Source: JAICLK01 sp036489905
Lineage (GTDB): Bacteria; Patescibacteriota; Saccharimonadia; Saccharimonadales; UBA4665
Assembly: GCA_036489905.1 (NCBI GenBank)
Contig: DASXEX010000026.1
Location: 1 to 16,891 of the forward strand
DNA: 16,891 bases
Direction: 5' to 3'
How positions within the stretch are numbered: position 1 is the first letter of the stretch; each line of letters starts with the position of its first letter. Below are positions 6,023-14,580 of this stretch, piece by piece. The position numbers and the translations under genes were made by a program. The notes below the pieces were generated by a model. The model made no database searches, was not told the DNA's origin, and saw only the letters and a program-made list of their open reading frames with translations.

Positions 6023-9000
6023 TTATTGAACTTTGACGTTTTCGGCGCCGACGAGATTCTCGAGTTTAGCGATCACCCCCGCATCTTCACTGATGCCGGC
6101 GGGAAGTTTGATAGCCTGCTTATCGGAGCCGAGCACAAGCACGACGTCGGTGTCACCGTGATGATCGTCAATAGCCGCTTTAAGCGAAAGTAGCAGCGAT
6201 TGGTCGTTCGTGTCGCGCAATCGGACGTAAACCCGCTTGCTGGCTGGAACAACGGATGCCTTCGATACCGGCACGACAATCGATTTGGCACCCGGGCCTT
6301 TGGCAGTTTGCGCAGCTGTAACTTTTTTGCCCGCCGGAGTACGAGCCTTTTTGCCAGTCGATTGGTACGATGCGGCTTGGTCAGGCGTAACTTCGCGGGC
6401 GTCGTCGACCATGATTTTGATTTCTTCGTTGATATTGCCGTCGCGGTCCTTGGCCGAAACCTTGCCGCGAATTAATACGACCTTGTCGCGTTCCCATAGC
6501 CCAAGCGTGCGCTGATAGCTGTTCGGAAATAGGATGGCTTCGACTTCGCTAAATTTATCTTCGATCTTGACGAACGCCATCTTTTGCCCGTTCTTGGTCG
6601 TAATTTCGCGCATCTCGACAATCGAACCGCCGACGTTCACGCTTTTGCCATCGTGCTGAGCCTTCAGCGAATTCAGCGGCACGGTCTGCTCGCTCAAAAA
6701 AGTTTCATACAGCTCGAGCGGATGCTGGCTCAAGTACAGCCCAAGCAATTCGCGCTCCCAGGTGAGCTGTTCGTGCTGGTTGATTTTCGGGGCCGCTTCA
6801 TCGAGCTTGAGACGAGACCGAACGTGTGCAGTTTCCTCAAGCAAATTGCCGAACAAATCGGTCTGGCCGCTCGCCAAATCCTTTTGCACGCGTGAACCGA
6901 ACGCCAGCAGCACGTCGAGATTATGCAGCAACAAACTGCGCTCGCCGAAGCGGTTGAACGCGCCGGACTTTATCAGGCTTTCCAGTGCCTTGTGATTGAC
7001 CACGCGCGTGTTGACTCGAGTGAAAAAATCTTCGAGACTTTCGAATTTGCCATCCTTACGCGCCCGTAAAATTTCCTCGACCGCGCCCGTACCGACATTT
7101 TTAATCGCGTTCATGCCGAAGCGGATTTGACCGGTTTCCGGCACCACGGCGAATTCGACAAACGACTCGTTCACGTCCGGCGGCAGCACGTCGATACCCA
7201 TATGCTTGCACTCGGTAATCTCAATCGCCAGCCGGTCGGTGTCATCATAATCGCTCGTCATAAGCGCAGCCATGAACGCGGGCGGAAACTGCGCCTTCAG
7301 GTACGCCGTCCAGTAGGCAATTTGCGCGTAGCACGTGGCGTGGGCCTTGTTAAACGAGTAGTCGGCAAAAGGCTGAATCTGCTTCCACAATTGGTGCGCT
7401 TGCTCTTCAGTGAGTCCCTTTTTTACGCAACCGGCGATAAATTTCGGCTCCTCTGCCTGCATGATATCGCGCTTTTTCTTGCCGATAGCCTTGCGCACCA
7501 AGTCGGCTTCACCTGCGGTGTAACCGGCTACCAGTTGCAAGAGTTGAATGATCTGCTCTTGCGTAACCATCACGCCGTATGTTTCGCCCAAAACTGGTTC
7601 CAACGATTTGTGCAAATACGTTACCGAAGCGGGGTTGTTCTTGCCCTCGATAAAGCGCGGGATTTCAGCCATCGGGCCCGGGCGATATAAAGCATTCATC
7701 GCAACCAAGTCGGCGAATTCGGTCGGCTTCAGCTCCTTTAGGTATCGCTTCATGCCGGCAGATTCGAATTGGAACACGCCGGTCGTATCACCGTTGCGGA
7801 AGAGTGCAAGCGTTTTGTCGTCATCGTTCGGGATCTCGCTGAGCTCAATCTCTTTCTTGTACACTTTACGAATAATCCGCAGCGCGTTATTGACAACGGT
7901 TAAGTTTGACAGCCCGAGAAAATCCATTTTGAGCAATCCCAGCTCTTCGACCGGACCCATTGGATATTGCGTCGCGACGACGCCCTTTTGCGCCATTTCG
8001 AGCGGCACGAATTTCACAATGTCATCCGGAGCGATCACCACGCCCGCGGCGTGCACGCCATGGCTGCGAATGGTGCCCTCGAGACGAATAGCCAGGTCGA
8101 ACACACGCTTGGCGGTTTCATTTTGCTCGTACTCGTTTTTCAGGTCGAGATTTTCCTTGAGCGACTTTTCCAGCGGAATGTGCCGGCCTTGGATGGGCTG
8201 CGGAATCATCTTGGCCCAACGGTCGGCTTCAGCATAGGAAACCTGAAGCACGCGGGCGACGTCACGCACGGCGTTGCGCGCCGCCATCCGGCCGAAAGTG
8301 ACGATATTGGCCACGCGATCCGTCCCGTATTTTTCCACGCAATATTGAATAACTTCGTCGCGGCGAGTGTCTTGGATATCAATGTCGATGTCAGGCATAG
8401 AAATGCGATTCGGATTTAGAAACCGCTCGAACATCAAGTTATATTTCATCGGGTCAATTTCAGTAATTCTGAGCGCATACGACACGATTGAGCCAGCCGC
8501 CGAACCACGGCCAGGCCCAAAGATAATGCCACGATCCTTTCCCCAATTTATAAAATCCTGGACGATCAGAAAGTAGCCGTTGTAGCCCATGTCGTTCATG
8601 ACGCCGAGCTCATACTCGGCGCGCTCAATAGTGGCGGGTTGCAAGGTTTTTTTGGCAGCCGCCACACTCAGTGCTTCTTGCCTTTCGGGTGAGACGCCGC
8701 CATATCGCCAAGCCAAGCCACGGTATACCAGCTTGTCCAAGCAACTCTTTTCGGTTTCGCCTTTTGGTACCGGAAATTTCGGGATTAAAATCTTGCCGAG
8801 TTCAATCGTCACGCTGCAGTGGTCGGCAATTTCTCGCGTGTTGCGGATAAAATCCGGGTGCTCCGTGCCCCAGCGCTTGATAACTTCGAGCGGATCGGCG
8901 ACGTGCAACTCAAATTCTTTCAGCGACATACGCTTTTCATCGCTCAAGAACGAGCCGGTTTGCACGCACAATAAAATCTCGTGCGCCTCTTGGTCTTCGT

Positions 9001-9679
9001 GGCGCAAATAGTGCGCGTCGCAGGTCACTACACATTTTATAGCGAGTTCGTCGGCAAGTTTTATAAGTTGCTGGTTGGCGGTTACTTGCTCGTCCCATTT
9101 GCTCGGATGATCCGGGTGGCCGTGATCCTGGACTTCGATGTAATAACGATCACCGAAAACCTTCTTGTACCAGCTGGCGATTTCTTTTGCCTTAGCATAT
9201 TGCCCTTGCCGGATATTATCGCCGACTTCACCGCCGATACAGCCGCTTAAAACAATCAAACCTTCGTTATATTTTTCGAGCAACTCGTGGTCGATGCGCG
9301 GCCGGTAGTACATGCCGCTCAGATTAGCAATGCTGCTCAGCCGCATGAGATTTTGGTAACCAGCGTTATTCATGGCCAGCAAAATCAAGTGATAGTAAAC
9401 TTTGTCTTTAACCGGATCACGATCGACGTGCGTGCGTGTGGCAACGTAAGCTTCCATGCCGATAATCGGCTTAACGCCTTTGGTAGTCGCTTCTTTGTAA
9501 AATTCAATGGCACCGGAAAGTGTACCGTGATCGGTCATGGCGACCGCTTCCATGCCGCTCGATTTGACAAAATCAACTAAAGCCGGTACTTTCGTCAGCC
9601 CGTCCAGCAGACTGTATTGCGTGTGGTTGTGCAGATGCACGTAGTCACTCGGGCGCAAGCCCCCAGCCTTAGCCGGCAT
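6023..9679 (-). CDS. dnaE: DNA polymerase III alpha subunit (DnaE)
   Basis: This is the catalytic subunit of the replicative C-family DNA polymerase, 1218 residues. The PHP domain (about 12-290) keeps metal-ligand motifs HLHNH (15-19), TDHG (49-52), SGCIGGE and CDAHYL (220-224). The polymerase core has GPGRGSAAGS (388-397), PDIDIDIQDTRRDEV with catalytic Asp432 and Asp434, and the third Asp in LLKMDFLGL (Asp586). An OB fold follows late in the protein (VNVGGSIVEMREITTKNG). After a Lys/Ala-rich linker (KKARTPAGKKVTAAQ) comes a terminal domain starting VYVRLRD, as in other DnaE tails. No exonuclease domain is inserted, so it is DnaE rather than PolC. ATG 9679 is preferred over an upstream in-frame start because GAGGGAG lies 4 nt before it and TATAAT lies at 9709-9704, downstream of the longer start at 9718. 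Confidence 0.97.
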   Translation of the reverse strand: MPAKAGGLRPSDYVHLHNHTQYSLLDGLTKVPALVDFVKSSGMEAVAMTDHGTLSGAIEFYKEATTKGVKPIIGMEAYVATRTHVDRDPVKDKVYYHLILLAMNNAGYQNLMRLSSIANLSGMYYRPRIDHELLEKYNEGLIVLSGCIGGEVGDNIRQGQYAKAKEIASWYKKVFGDRYYIEVQDHGHPDHPSKWDEQVTANQQLIKLADELAIKCVVTCDAHYLRHEDQEAHEILLCVQTGSFLSDEKRMSLKEFELHVADPLEVIKRWGTEHPDFIRNTREIADHCSVTIELGKILIPKFPVPKGETEKSCLDKLVYRGLAWRYGGVSPERQEALSVAAAKKTLQPATIERAEYELGVMNDMGYNGYFLIVQDFINWGKDRGIIFGPGRGSAAGSIVSYALRITEIDPMKYNLMFERFLNPNRISMPDIDIDIQDTRRDEVIQYCVEKYGTDRVANIVTFGRMAARNAVRDVARVLQVSYAEADRWAKMIPQPIQGRHIPLEKSLKENLDLKNEYEQNETAKRVFDLAIRLEGTIRSHGVHAAGVVIAPDDIVKFVPLEMAQKGVVATQYPMGPVEELGLLKMDFLGLSNLTVVNNALRIIRKVYKKEIELSEIPNDDDKTLALFRNGDTTGVFQFESAGMKRYLKELKPTEFADLVAMNALYRPGPMAEIPRFIEGKNNPASVTYLHKSLEPVLGETYGVMVTQEQIIQLLQLVAGYTAGEADLVRKAIGKKKRDIMQAEEPKFIAGCVKKGLTEEQAHQLWKQIQPFADYSFNKAHATCYAQIAYWTAYLKAQFPPAFMAALMTSDYDDTDRLAIEITECKHMGIDVLPPDVNESFVEFAVVPETGQIRFGMNAIKNVGTGAVEEILRARKDGKFESLEDFFTRVNTRVVNHKALESLIKSGAFNRFGERSLLLHNLDVLLAFGSRVQKDLASGQTDLFGNLLEETAHVRSRLKLDEAAPKINQHEQLTWERELLGLYLSQHPLELYETFLSEQTVPLNSLKAQHDGKSVNVGGSIVEMREITTKNGQKMAFVKIEDKFSEVEAILFPNSYQRTLGLWERDKVVLIRGKVSAKDRDGNINEEIKIMVDDAREVTPDQAASYQSTGKKARTPAGKKVTAAQTAKGPGAKSIVVPVSKASVVPASKRVYVRLRDTNDQSLLLSLKAAIDDHHGDTDVVLVLGSDKQAIKLPAGISEDAGVIAKLENLVGAENVKVQ

Positions 9680-9683
9680 AATT

Positions 9684-9709
9684 CTCCCTCTGATTATGAA
9701 CTCATTATA
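9684..9709 (-). promoter_or_regulatory. dnaE promoter -10 and ribosome binding site
   Basis: On the minus strand a perfect TATAAT (9709-9704) is followed by the Shine-Dalgarno GAGGGAG (9690-9684), 4 nt before ATG 9679. No good -35 is visible. This gene has a leader and a Shine-Dalgarno, unlike several neighbours. Confidence 0.6.
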
Positions 9710-9754
9710 AACGCCCACGCTTACGTTTGGCGAGCGCGACTTTTACAACATGGA

Positions 9755-10039
9755 TTATTTTGGACGATTTTGTAGCGTATGCTTGACGGACTCGACGAAA
9801 TGACCGATAAACGGCACTTGCCCGAATAACGATAGTAGCCAAAGTAACAGAGCTACGCCAATCGTCGCGCCGATGACGCCGCCCAGCCCGCTCAAAATTC
9901 CCTTGATAAAACTGGTGCGGTACAGCACCTTGCGATTTAGCTGAAGCTCGGCATACAACTCGACAACTTGTTTGCCAAGTCGTGTATAATCTTGCGGGGT
10001 AAATCTAGCTGATTGTTTGGGCCGGGTGCCGAGTTTCAT
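9755..10039 (-). CDS. DUF5665-type small membrane protein
   Basis: This is a 94-residue protein with a polar, basic N-terminal half (TPQDYTRLGKQVVELYAELQ, then LNRKVLYRTSFIKG) and one glycine-rich transmembrane segment at about 47-73 (GILSGLGGVIGATIGVALLL and following). It ends in a short amphipathic tail (FIGHFVESVKHTLQ). The LNR...RTSF..G...G...GATIG..LL pattern recalls the DUF5665 family, which has no known function. It starts 5 nt after the YtxH-like gene and is the last member of a three-gene run of small membrane proteins. No Shine-Dalgarno is evident, so translation is probably coupled to the upstream gene. Confidence 0.75.
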   Translation of the reverse strand: MKLGTRPKQSARFTPQDYTRLGKQVVELYAELQLNRKVLYRTSFIKGILSGLGGVIGATIGVALLLWLLSLFGQVPFIGHFVESVKHTLQNRPK

Positions 10040-10044
10040 AGAGG

Positions 10045-10446
10045 CTATTTACGCAAGTACGTCTTGAGATAGTCAACAGCTTTTTGCGCATCCTTGATTG
10101 CTTTTTGCAAATCCTTATCCTCGGCCTTGCCGCCGCGCACCGCACTCAAAATCTCACTGGCCTTGTCTTTGCCCTGCTTGGCCGCGCCGATGGCGGCTTC
10201 CAGTTCTTCACGAGCTTTGCCAGCCGTGGGCCCAAGCCTGGTTTTGGCCTCTTCGAGAACCTGCGCAAGTTCGGTGTGGAGCTTCTTTAATTCCTTCTCG
10301 GCCTCGGCATACGTTTGCTGCGCGTCCTGCTTAATATCCCTGCGTGTTTCCTTGCCGCTTTTCGGCGCCGTCAGAATGCCTGCCAAGTAGCCAGCTGCCG
10401 CTGCGACCAGAGTACCGACCGCCAAACGCTTCGTGTTTTTCTTCAT
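10045..10446 (-). CDS. YtxH-domain membrane protein
   Basis: This is a 133-residue protein. Its N-terminus matches the YtxH pattern: hydrophobic LAVGTLVAAAAGYLAGILTA followed at once by PKSGKETRRDI. The rest is a charged Ala/Lys/Glu-rich helix, probably coiled coil (EAEKELKKLHTELAQVLEEA and onward). YtxH-like proteins are often linked to envelope stress in Gram-positive bacteria, but the biochemical role is unknown. ATG 10446 is chosen because GAGGAG lies a few nt upstream, overlapping the TGA of the preceding gene (11 nt between stop and start); a second in-frame ATG at 10461 would overlap that gene. Confidence 0.85.
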   Translation of the reverse strand: MKKNTKRLAVGTLVAAAAGYLAGILTAPKSGKETRRDIKQDAQQTYAEAEKELKKLHTELAQVLEEAKTRLGPTAGKAREELEAAIGAAKQGKDKASEILSAVRGGKAEDKDLQKAIKDAQKAVDYLKTYLRK

Positions 10447-10457
10447 GCTTTTTCTCC

Positions 10458-10718
10458 TCATTTTTTCTTATGCGTGTGCTGCGAGACCGACTCGACAATG
10501 TTATGAACCAGGCGCAGTGCCGACAACGGCCCCGAAGCCGTCCGGAAAAGCGCACCAACGCTTTCCGCCGAGTCAAAAATTTTCTCGGCTTGCCGGCTCA
10601 GCCGATTGAGCGTACGCACCAACCGCAGCACCTGCACGGCCACAATAATCGCAAGCGCCAGAAACAGTGCCAGAAATACCGACAAAATGATAACTAAAAC
10701 GTGCTCACTCGCATTCAT
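10458..10718 (-). CDS. Small DUF948-like membrane protein
   Basis: This is an 86-residue protein with one long N-terminal hydrophobic helix (VLVIILSVFLALFLALAIIV, residues 7-26). A heptad-like amphipathic stretch follows (LRLVRTLNRLSRQAEKIFD), with a basic tail ending HKKK. The architecture resembles DUF948 proteins, which often sit next to YtxH genes; the link is by architecture and context, not a clear motif. It begins the cluster DUF948-like, YtxH, DUF5665. It probably has its own leaderless promoter just upstream but may also receive read-through from the galU operon, since no terminator is visible in the 29-bp gap. Confidence 0.75.
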   Translation of the reverse strand: MNASEHVLVIILSVFLALFLALAIIVAVQVLRLVRTLNRLSRQAEKIFDSAESVGALFRTASGPLSALRLVHNIVESVSQHTHKKK

Positions 10719-10725
10719 AGCTTAA

Positions 10726-10753
10726 AGTATACAGCAACCCTCTTAAGCTACAA
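10726..10753 (-). promoter_or_regulatory. Promoter of the small membrane-protein cluster
   Basis: On the minus strand TATACT (10731-10726) ends 7 nt before ATG 10718, and TTGTAG (10753-10748), 16 bp upstream, could be a -35. The -35 overlaps the stop codon of the preceding galU gene. Transcription is predicted to start at or next to the ATG. Confidence 0.55.
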
Positions 10754-11635
10754 CACTTTTTCGCGCAGATATTTGCGGAAGTCTGGGCCGAGGTCATCGC
10801 GCTTGAGCGCAAAATCGATGACGGTTTTCAGGTATTCGAGCTTGTCGCCGGTGTCATGATAAACCCCATTGACTTCGCGGGCGTAGAACGGTAGGCCGTC
10901 GCGGATCATGGCCTGCATTGCCGGCTGAATGTTGAGCTCAACGCCGTCCTCAAGGTTAGCGGCCGCGCGGTCAATGTACGCGAAAATTTCGGGAGTGAGC
11001 AAATAGCCGCTCACGCTGGCCAAGTTTGACGGGGTATTAGCTTTGCCCGGTTTCTCGACGATTTTTTCCACTTTGAGTACGTCGTCATTCTGCTTGGTAC
11101 CGCCGACATAGCCGTAGCGATCATACTCGGCGTCATTTTCGGTGCGTTTGCAAGCAAATACCGAACCGCCAAAACGTTCGTGCACGTCGATCAACTGTCG
11201 CGTACGGCCGGGATTTGCAACGAAGAAATCATCTGCGAACGTGTAAATAAACGGCTCGTTGCCGATTAGGTGCGCCGCGCTGCTCACCGGCGTAGCATTG
11301 CCGTAGGGACCTTTTTGACGAACGTAGATAAAGTTAGCAAGGTTGCCGATAGTCTCTACTTCTTCCATCAATGGAACTTTTTTGGCGCCGCCCGCCCTCA
11401 GATTGTTGATGAGGCCCTGGTCGGGCAGATCAAAATGATCTTCGATGCTGCGCTTGTTCGAGCCAGTGATGATAATGATGTCGCGAATCCCAGCGTCAAC
11501 GAGCTCTTCAACGACGTATTGGATAATCGGCTTGTCGACAATCGGCAGCATTTCCTTCGGCATCGCCTTCGTCTGCGGCAAAAAGCGCGTACCAAATCCG
11601 GCGGCGGCGATGACAGCTTTGCGAACCTGGCTCAT
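10748..11635 (-). CDS. galU: UTP-glucose-1-phosphate uridylyltransferase (paralogue B)
   Basis: This nucleotidyltransferase should make UDP-glucose from UTP and glucose 1-phosphate for glycan and envelope synthesis. It has 295 residues. The nucleotide-binding loop is AAGFGTRFLPQTK (11-23), followed by KEMLPIVDKPIIQYVVEEL. The metal-binding acidic pair lies in YTFADDFF (Asp135/136). The sugar-phosphate motif VEKPGKANTPSNLA (193-206) keeps the canonical Glu194-Lys195, and HDTGDKLEYLKTV is near the C-terminus. Its ATG overlaps the TGA of the upstream paralogue (ATGA). Of the two tandem copies this one is closer to textbook GalU. It is the last gene of the run that begins at gatC. Confidence 0.93.
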   Translation of the reverse strand: MSQVRKAVIAAAGFGTRFLPQTKAMPKEMLPIVDKPIIQYVVEELVDAGIRDIIIITGSNKRSIEDHFDLPDQGLINNLRAGGAKKVPLMEEVETIGNLANFIYVRQKGPYGNATPVSSAAHLIGNEPFIYTFADDFFVANPGRTRQLIDVHERFGGSVFACKRTENDAEYDRYGYVGGTKQNDDVLKVEKIVEKPGKANTPSNLASVSGYLLTPEIFAYIDRAAANLEDGVELNIQPAMQAMIRDGLPFYAREVNGVYHDTGDKLEYLKTVIDFALKRDDLGPDFRKYLREKVL

Positions 11636-12537
11636 GACTGTTTCTCCCTTTGCGTGAATTCATCGAGGAATTGTTTGAACTGCGCGCCGATTTCCGGGTG
11701 ACGTGCCGCTACAGCCACAACCGTTTTCATATATTCCAGCTTGTTTCCGGTGTCGAAGTACGTAGCGTCCGCAATTTCCTTGGCAATTACTTGCTTGCCG
11801 TCTTCGACCATTAGCCCGAACGCCGCGTTGAAAAGTAGTTCTTTGCCGGCCGGTAATTGGTCACGAACTTTTTGCAAATACGGCAACACCTCTGGGGTGA
11901 CGATGAATCCACCAAGTGACGCCAAGTCGCCCGGCGTATTTGCCTTGCCGGGATGCTCAACGATAGCCTTGATTTGAACTTCTCCGGCGTCCTGTTCTTC
12001 ACCGCCAACGTAGCCATAGCGGTTGTAGTCCGCGTCACGTGTACGACGCTGGCAGCCAATGATCGGTGCTTGATATTTCTCGTAGGTCTCAAGCATCTGC
12101 ACATAACTATTTTTTTGCGCAATAAAAAAGTCGTCGGCAAAGGTATAAATAAATGGCTCATTGCCCAAGTACGGCTCCGCGTTAAGCACCGGCGTGCCCG
12201 TGCCATAAACACCGCGCTGCTCGATAAAAGCAAAATTGGCCAGATTTTTGACGCTTTCCAACTCCTGCAACAGCGCTTCTTTGCTCGGTCCGCCCGCGCG
12301 CAAATGTTCAGTCAAGTCCACAGCCGTGTTGCTGAAGTAATCAACCATGTCAGCTTTGTTCGCCGACGTCACCACGATAATGTCTTCGATGCCGGCTTCG
12401 ACTAGTTCCTCAACCACAATCTGCAGAATCGGCTTATCGACGAGGGGCAGCATTTCCTTCGACACCACCTTAGTAATCGGCAACATCCGCGTCCCAAATC
12501 CTGCCGCCGGAATCACCGCCTTACGAATTTTAGTCAT
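11632..12537 (-). CDS. galU: GalU-family nucleotidyltransferase (paralogue A)
   Basis: This 301-residue GalU-family enzyme aligns without gaps with the downstream paralogue over its first 190 or so residues. It has AAGFGTRMLPITK (11-23), KEMLPLVDKPILQIVVEEL, YTFADDFF (Asp135/136) and FDTGNKLEYMKTV. The sugar-phosphate motif reads VEHPGKANTPGDLA: the usual Lys after the metal-linked Glu is His195. The segment before the last domain (GKELLFNAAFGLMVED) also differs from the paralogue's ELNIQPAMQAMIRD. These changes hint at a different sugar or altered kinetics, but the substrate cannot be assigned. Its ATG overlaps the TGA of the NUDIX gene, so the two are translationally coupled. Confidence 0.88.
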   Translation of the reverse strand: MTKIRKAVIPAAGFGTRMLPITKVVSKEMLPLVDKPILQIVVEELVEAGIEDIIVVTSANKADMVDYFSNTAVDLTEHLRAGGPSKEALLQELESVKNLANFAFIEQRGVYGTGTPVLNAEPYLGNEPFIYTFADDFFIAQKNSYVQMLETYEKYQAPIIGCQRRTRDADYNRYGYVGGEEQDAGEVQIKAIVEHPGKANTPGDLASLGGFIVTPEVLPYLQKVRDQLPAGKELLFNAAFGLMVEDGKQVIAKEIADATYFDTGNKLEYMKTVVAVAARHPEIGAQFKQFLDEFTQREKQS

Positions 12538-13085
12538 AATTTTTGCAGCTCCTGTAACTTGTCATATGCAAGCGAAACGCCGCCCGGGTCAGTCATGCGA
12601 CCCTTTCGCGCATTTTCAAACAAAGTCGGGATAGCAATCTTCTGCAACTCGCCGTCAGTCTCATTTGGTTCAAGCTGCTGACCTCGGCCGGTCGGCGTGC
12701 AAACTTGAGCAAGAAAATAATGCCGCCACCCGTTAGTATAAGCATCGTAGCTCAGTTTGCCGAAGTAACTCATGCGCCCAGCCTGATAGCCGGTTTCTTC
12801 TTCAAGCTCGCGACGCGCAACTTGTTCAAGGTCTGTTTCGCCCACCTCAACCATTCCACCTGGCAGTTCATCCATAATCGTTTCTGTGCCTGGCCTGAAT
12901 TGCCTCAGAATTAAAACTTCGTTATCTGGCGTAAGGGTGATCGTGACGACTGCCGCCCAGCCGTCGCGCTCTTTGATATCGAACGTTTCAATCCGGCCGT
13001 CGGACATTTCAAACGTTTTCGTTACGATTTGTCGGAAGCCGACTTTGGTGACTTTAGTCGGTTCGATGCGTTTCCAGACTTTCAT
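12534..13085 (-). CDS. NUDIX hydrolase, ADP-ribose pyrophosphatase-like
   Basis: This 183-residue hydrolase should cleave a nucleoside diphosphate linked to another group (X), such as ADP-ribose or a nucleotide sugar. The NUDIX box is at 77-100, GGMVEVGE then RRELEEETGY; the REL.EE.GY half supplies the Mg2+-binding glutamates. Between the box Glu83 and the RE pair there are eight residues rather than the usual seven. The upstream LILRQFRPGTETIMDELPGG resembles ADP-ribose/nucleotide-sugar pyrophosphatases (RQ.R......ELPAG). ATG 13085 is chosen because GGAGG lies 6 nt before it (13096-13092); an in-frame start at 13115 would overlap gatB. The gene follows gatB by 19 nt and overlaps galU paralogue A by ATGA. 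Its place beside two sugar nucleotidyltransferases makes a nucleotide-sugar substrate plausible but unproven. Confidence 0.9.
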   Translation of the reverse strand: MKVWKRIEPTKVTKVGFRQIVTKTFEMSDGRIETFDIKERDGWAAVVTITLTPDNEVLILRQFRPGTETIMDELPGGMVEVGETDLEQVARRELEEETGYQAGRMSYFGKLSYDAYTNGWRHYFLAQVCTPTGRGQQLEPNETDGELQKIAIPTLFENARKGRMTDPGGVSLAYDKLQELQKL

Positions 13086-13104
13086 AAGCAGCCTCCATTT
13101 TTGT

Positions 13105-14580
13105 TTAAAGTCCAAGTTCTTTTCTAATAAATTCCTGGGCGAGTTGGGGGTTGGCTTTGCCGCGGCTGGCTTTCATGACTTGGCCGACGAGGAACTGGGT
13201 GGCTTTGGTTTCGCCGTTTTTGACATCTTCGGCGGCTTTGGCGTTTTCGGCCAAGACTTGTTCAACGATTTTGGCGATTTCGGCTTCGTCGGAAACCTGG
13301 ATGAAGCCTTGCTGCTCGGCATGTTCGGCAACATTTTCGGGATAATTATGCGCGGCGAGCACGTCAATGATTAAGCTTCTTGCATTTGTCGAGCTGAGTT
13401 TATTGGCTTTGCTCAAATCATAAACTGACGTATAAAATGCCAGGCGCTCGGTATTATCGCCATCATTCAAAACTTTCTCGTCGCGGCGCTCTGGGATTTC
13501 GATATTTACAAACCAATTGGCGAGCTGCTTGGCGAACGCTTCGTCGGCCATATTTTTTTCGATAAGCTCCAGATAATTGACTTCCGGCGCATCAAGCTCG
13601 GCTTCGAGCAACGTGTCAGTTTGCGAACGGTCGAGACCAAGCTTGCTCAAACGCTCGCGCCACTCGGCCGGCATAGCCGACATTTCAGCGCGGACTTTTT
13701 CGATATAGCTGTCGTCGAGCACAACCGGAGGCAAATCCGGGTCAGGCATGTAGCGGTAATCGTCAGCGTTTTCTTTAATTCTTTGGGTAAATGTTTTTTG
13801 TTTGGCGTCATCCCAGCCGCGCGTTTCCTGCACGATTTTTTCACCTTTTTCGAGCTGCTCGATTTGGCGACTAATTTCGTACTCGACCGTTTTTTCAACA
13901 GCACGGAAGCTGTTGATGTTCTTGGTTTCGGTGCGCGCGCCGAGCTCGTCGGTTTTGCTGACCGACACATTCACATCGAAACGCATATTGCCGTAGTACA
14001 AGTTACAGTCGCTGACGCCGGCGTAGCGCATTCTCAGATAAAGTTCGCGCGCGTAGGCTTTGGCTTCGCTGCTCGTGTGCATGTCTGGCTCGCTGACGAT
14101 TTCGAGCAGCGGTGTGCCGGCACGATTCAAATCTACGAGCGAATAATCTTTGCCGGCCGAATGTGTGCTTTTGCCGGCGTCGGCTTCCATGTGCGCGCGA
14201 GTGATGCCGATGGTTTTTTGCTCGCCGTCAACTTCGATTACGACCGACCCACCCAGGATAATCGGCTCGTCAAACTGCGTGATTTGATAGCCGAGCGGCA
14301 AATCGGGATAAAAATAATGCTTGCGGTCGAATTTGCTGAATTTCTGCGGCTCGCTGCCAAGTGCAAACGCTGCGCGCATTGCCAAATGCAAGGCTTCTTC
14401 ATTCAAAACCGGCAACGCGCCGGGCAGGCCAAAATCAATGTGATTCACCAGCGTGTTGGCCGGTGCTTCGCGCGCATCGTTATCGACGGCGGAAAACAAC
14501 TTCGTCTTCGTCTTGAGCTGTACGTGGCACTCAATGCCAATTGTCGCTTGATACTGGTCACGGATTTCTTTGGCGATCAT
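13105..14580 (-). CDS. gatB: Aspartyl/glutamyl-tRNA amidotransferase subunit B
   Basis: GatB binds the misacylated tRNA and activates Glu-tRNA(Gln) or Asp-tRNA(Asn) by ATP-dependent phosphorylation before amidation. It has 491 residues. The kinase-like core shows TIGIECHVQLKTKTKLFS (13-30), KFDRKHYFYPDLPLGYQITQ (83-102), GITRAHMEADAGK and DLNRAGTPLLEIVSEPDM (150-167). The C-terminal helical tRNA-binding (GatB/YqeY) domain fills about 345-491 and ends in KANPQLAQEFIRKEL. ATG 14580 is chosen because the GatB domain begins right there and the codon overlaps the TGA of the upstream gene. In-frame sequence upstream is a shadow of that gene. Confidence 0.97.
   Translation of the reverse strand: MIAKEIRDQYQATIGIECHVQLKTKTKLFSAVDNDAREAPANTLVNHIDFGLPGALPVLNEEALHLAMRAAFALGSEPQKFSKFDRKHYFYPDLPLGYQITQFDEPIILGGSVVIEVDGEQKTIGITRAHMEADAGKSTHSAGKDYSLVDLNRAGTPLLEIVSEPDMHTSSEAKAYARELYLRMRYAGVSDCNLYYGNMRFDVNVSVSKTDELGARTETKNINSFRAVEKTVEYEISRQIEQLEKGEKIVQETRGWDDAKQKTFTQRIKENADDYRYMPDPDLPPVVLDDSYIEKVRAEMSAMPAEWRERLSKLGLDRSQTDTLLEAELDAPEVNYLELIEKNMADEAFAKQLANWFVNIEIPERRDEKVLNDGDNTERLAFYTSVYDLSKANKLSSTNARSLIIDVLAAHNYPENVAEHAEQQGFIQVSDEAEIAKIVEQVLAENAKAAEDVKNGETKATQFLVGQVMKASRGKANPQLAQEFIRKELGL

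Noticed and set aside
7548..8237. A long + strand open frame (229 codons) opposite dnaE
   Set aside because: It lies wholly inside the conserved polymerase gene on the other strand, with Ser/Arg-rich low-information sequence and no start signal.
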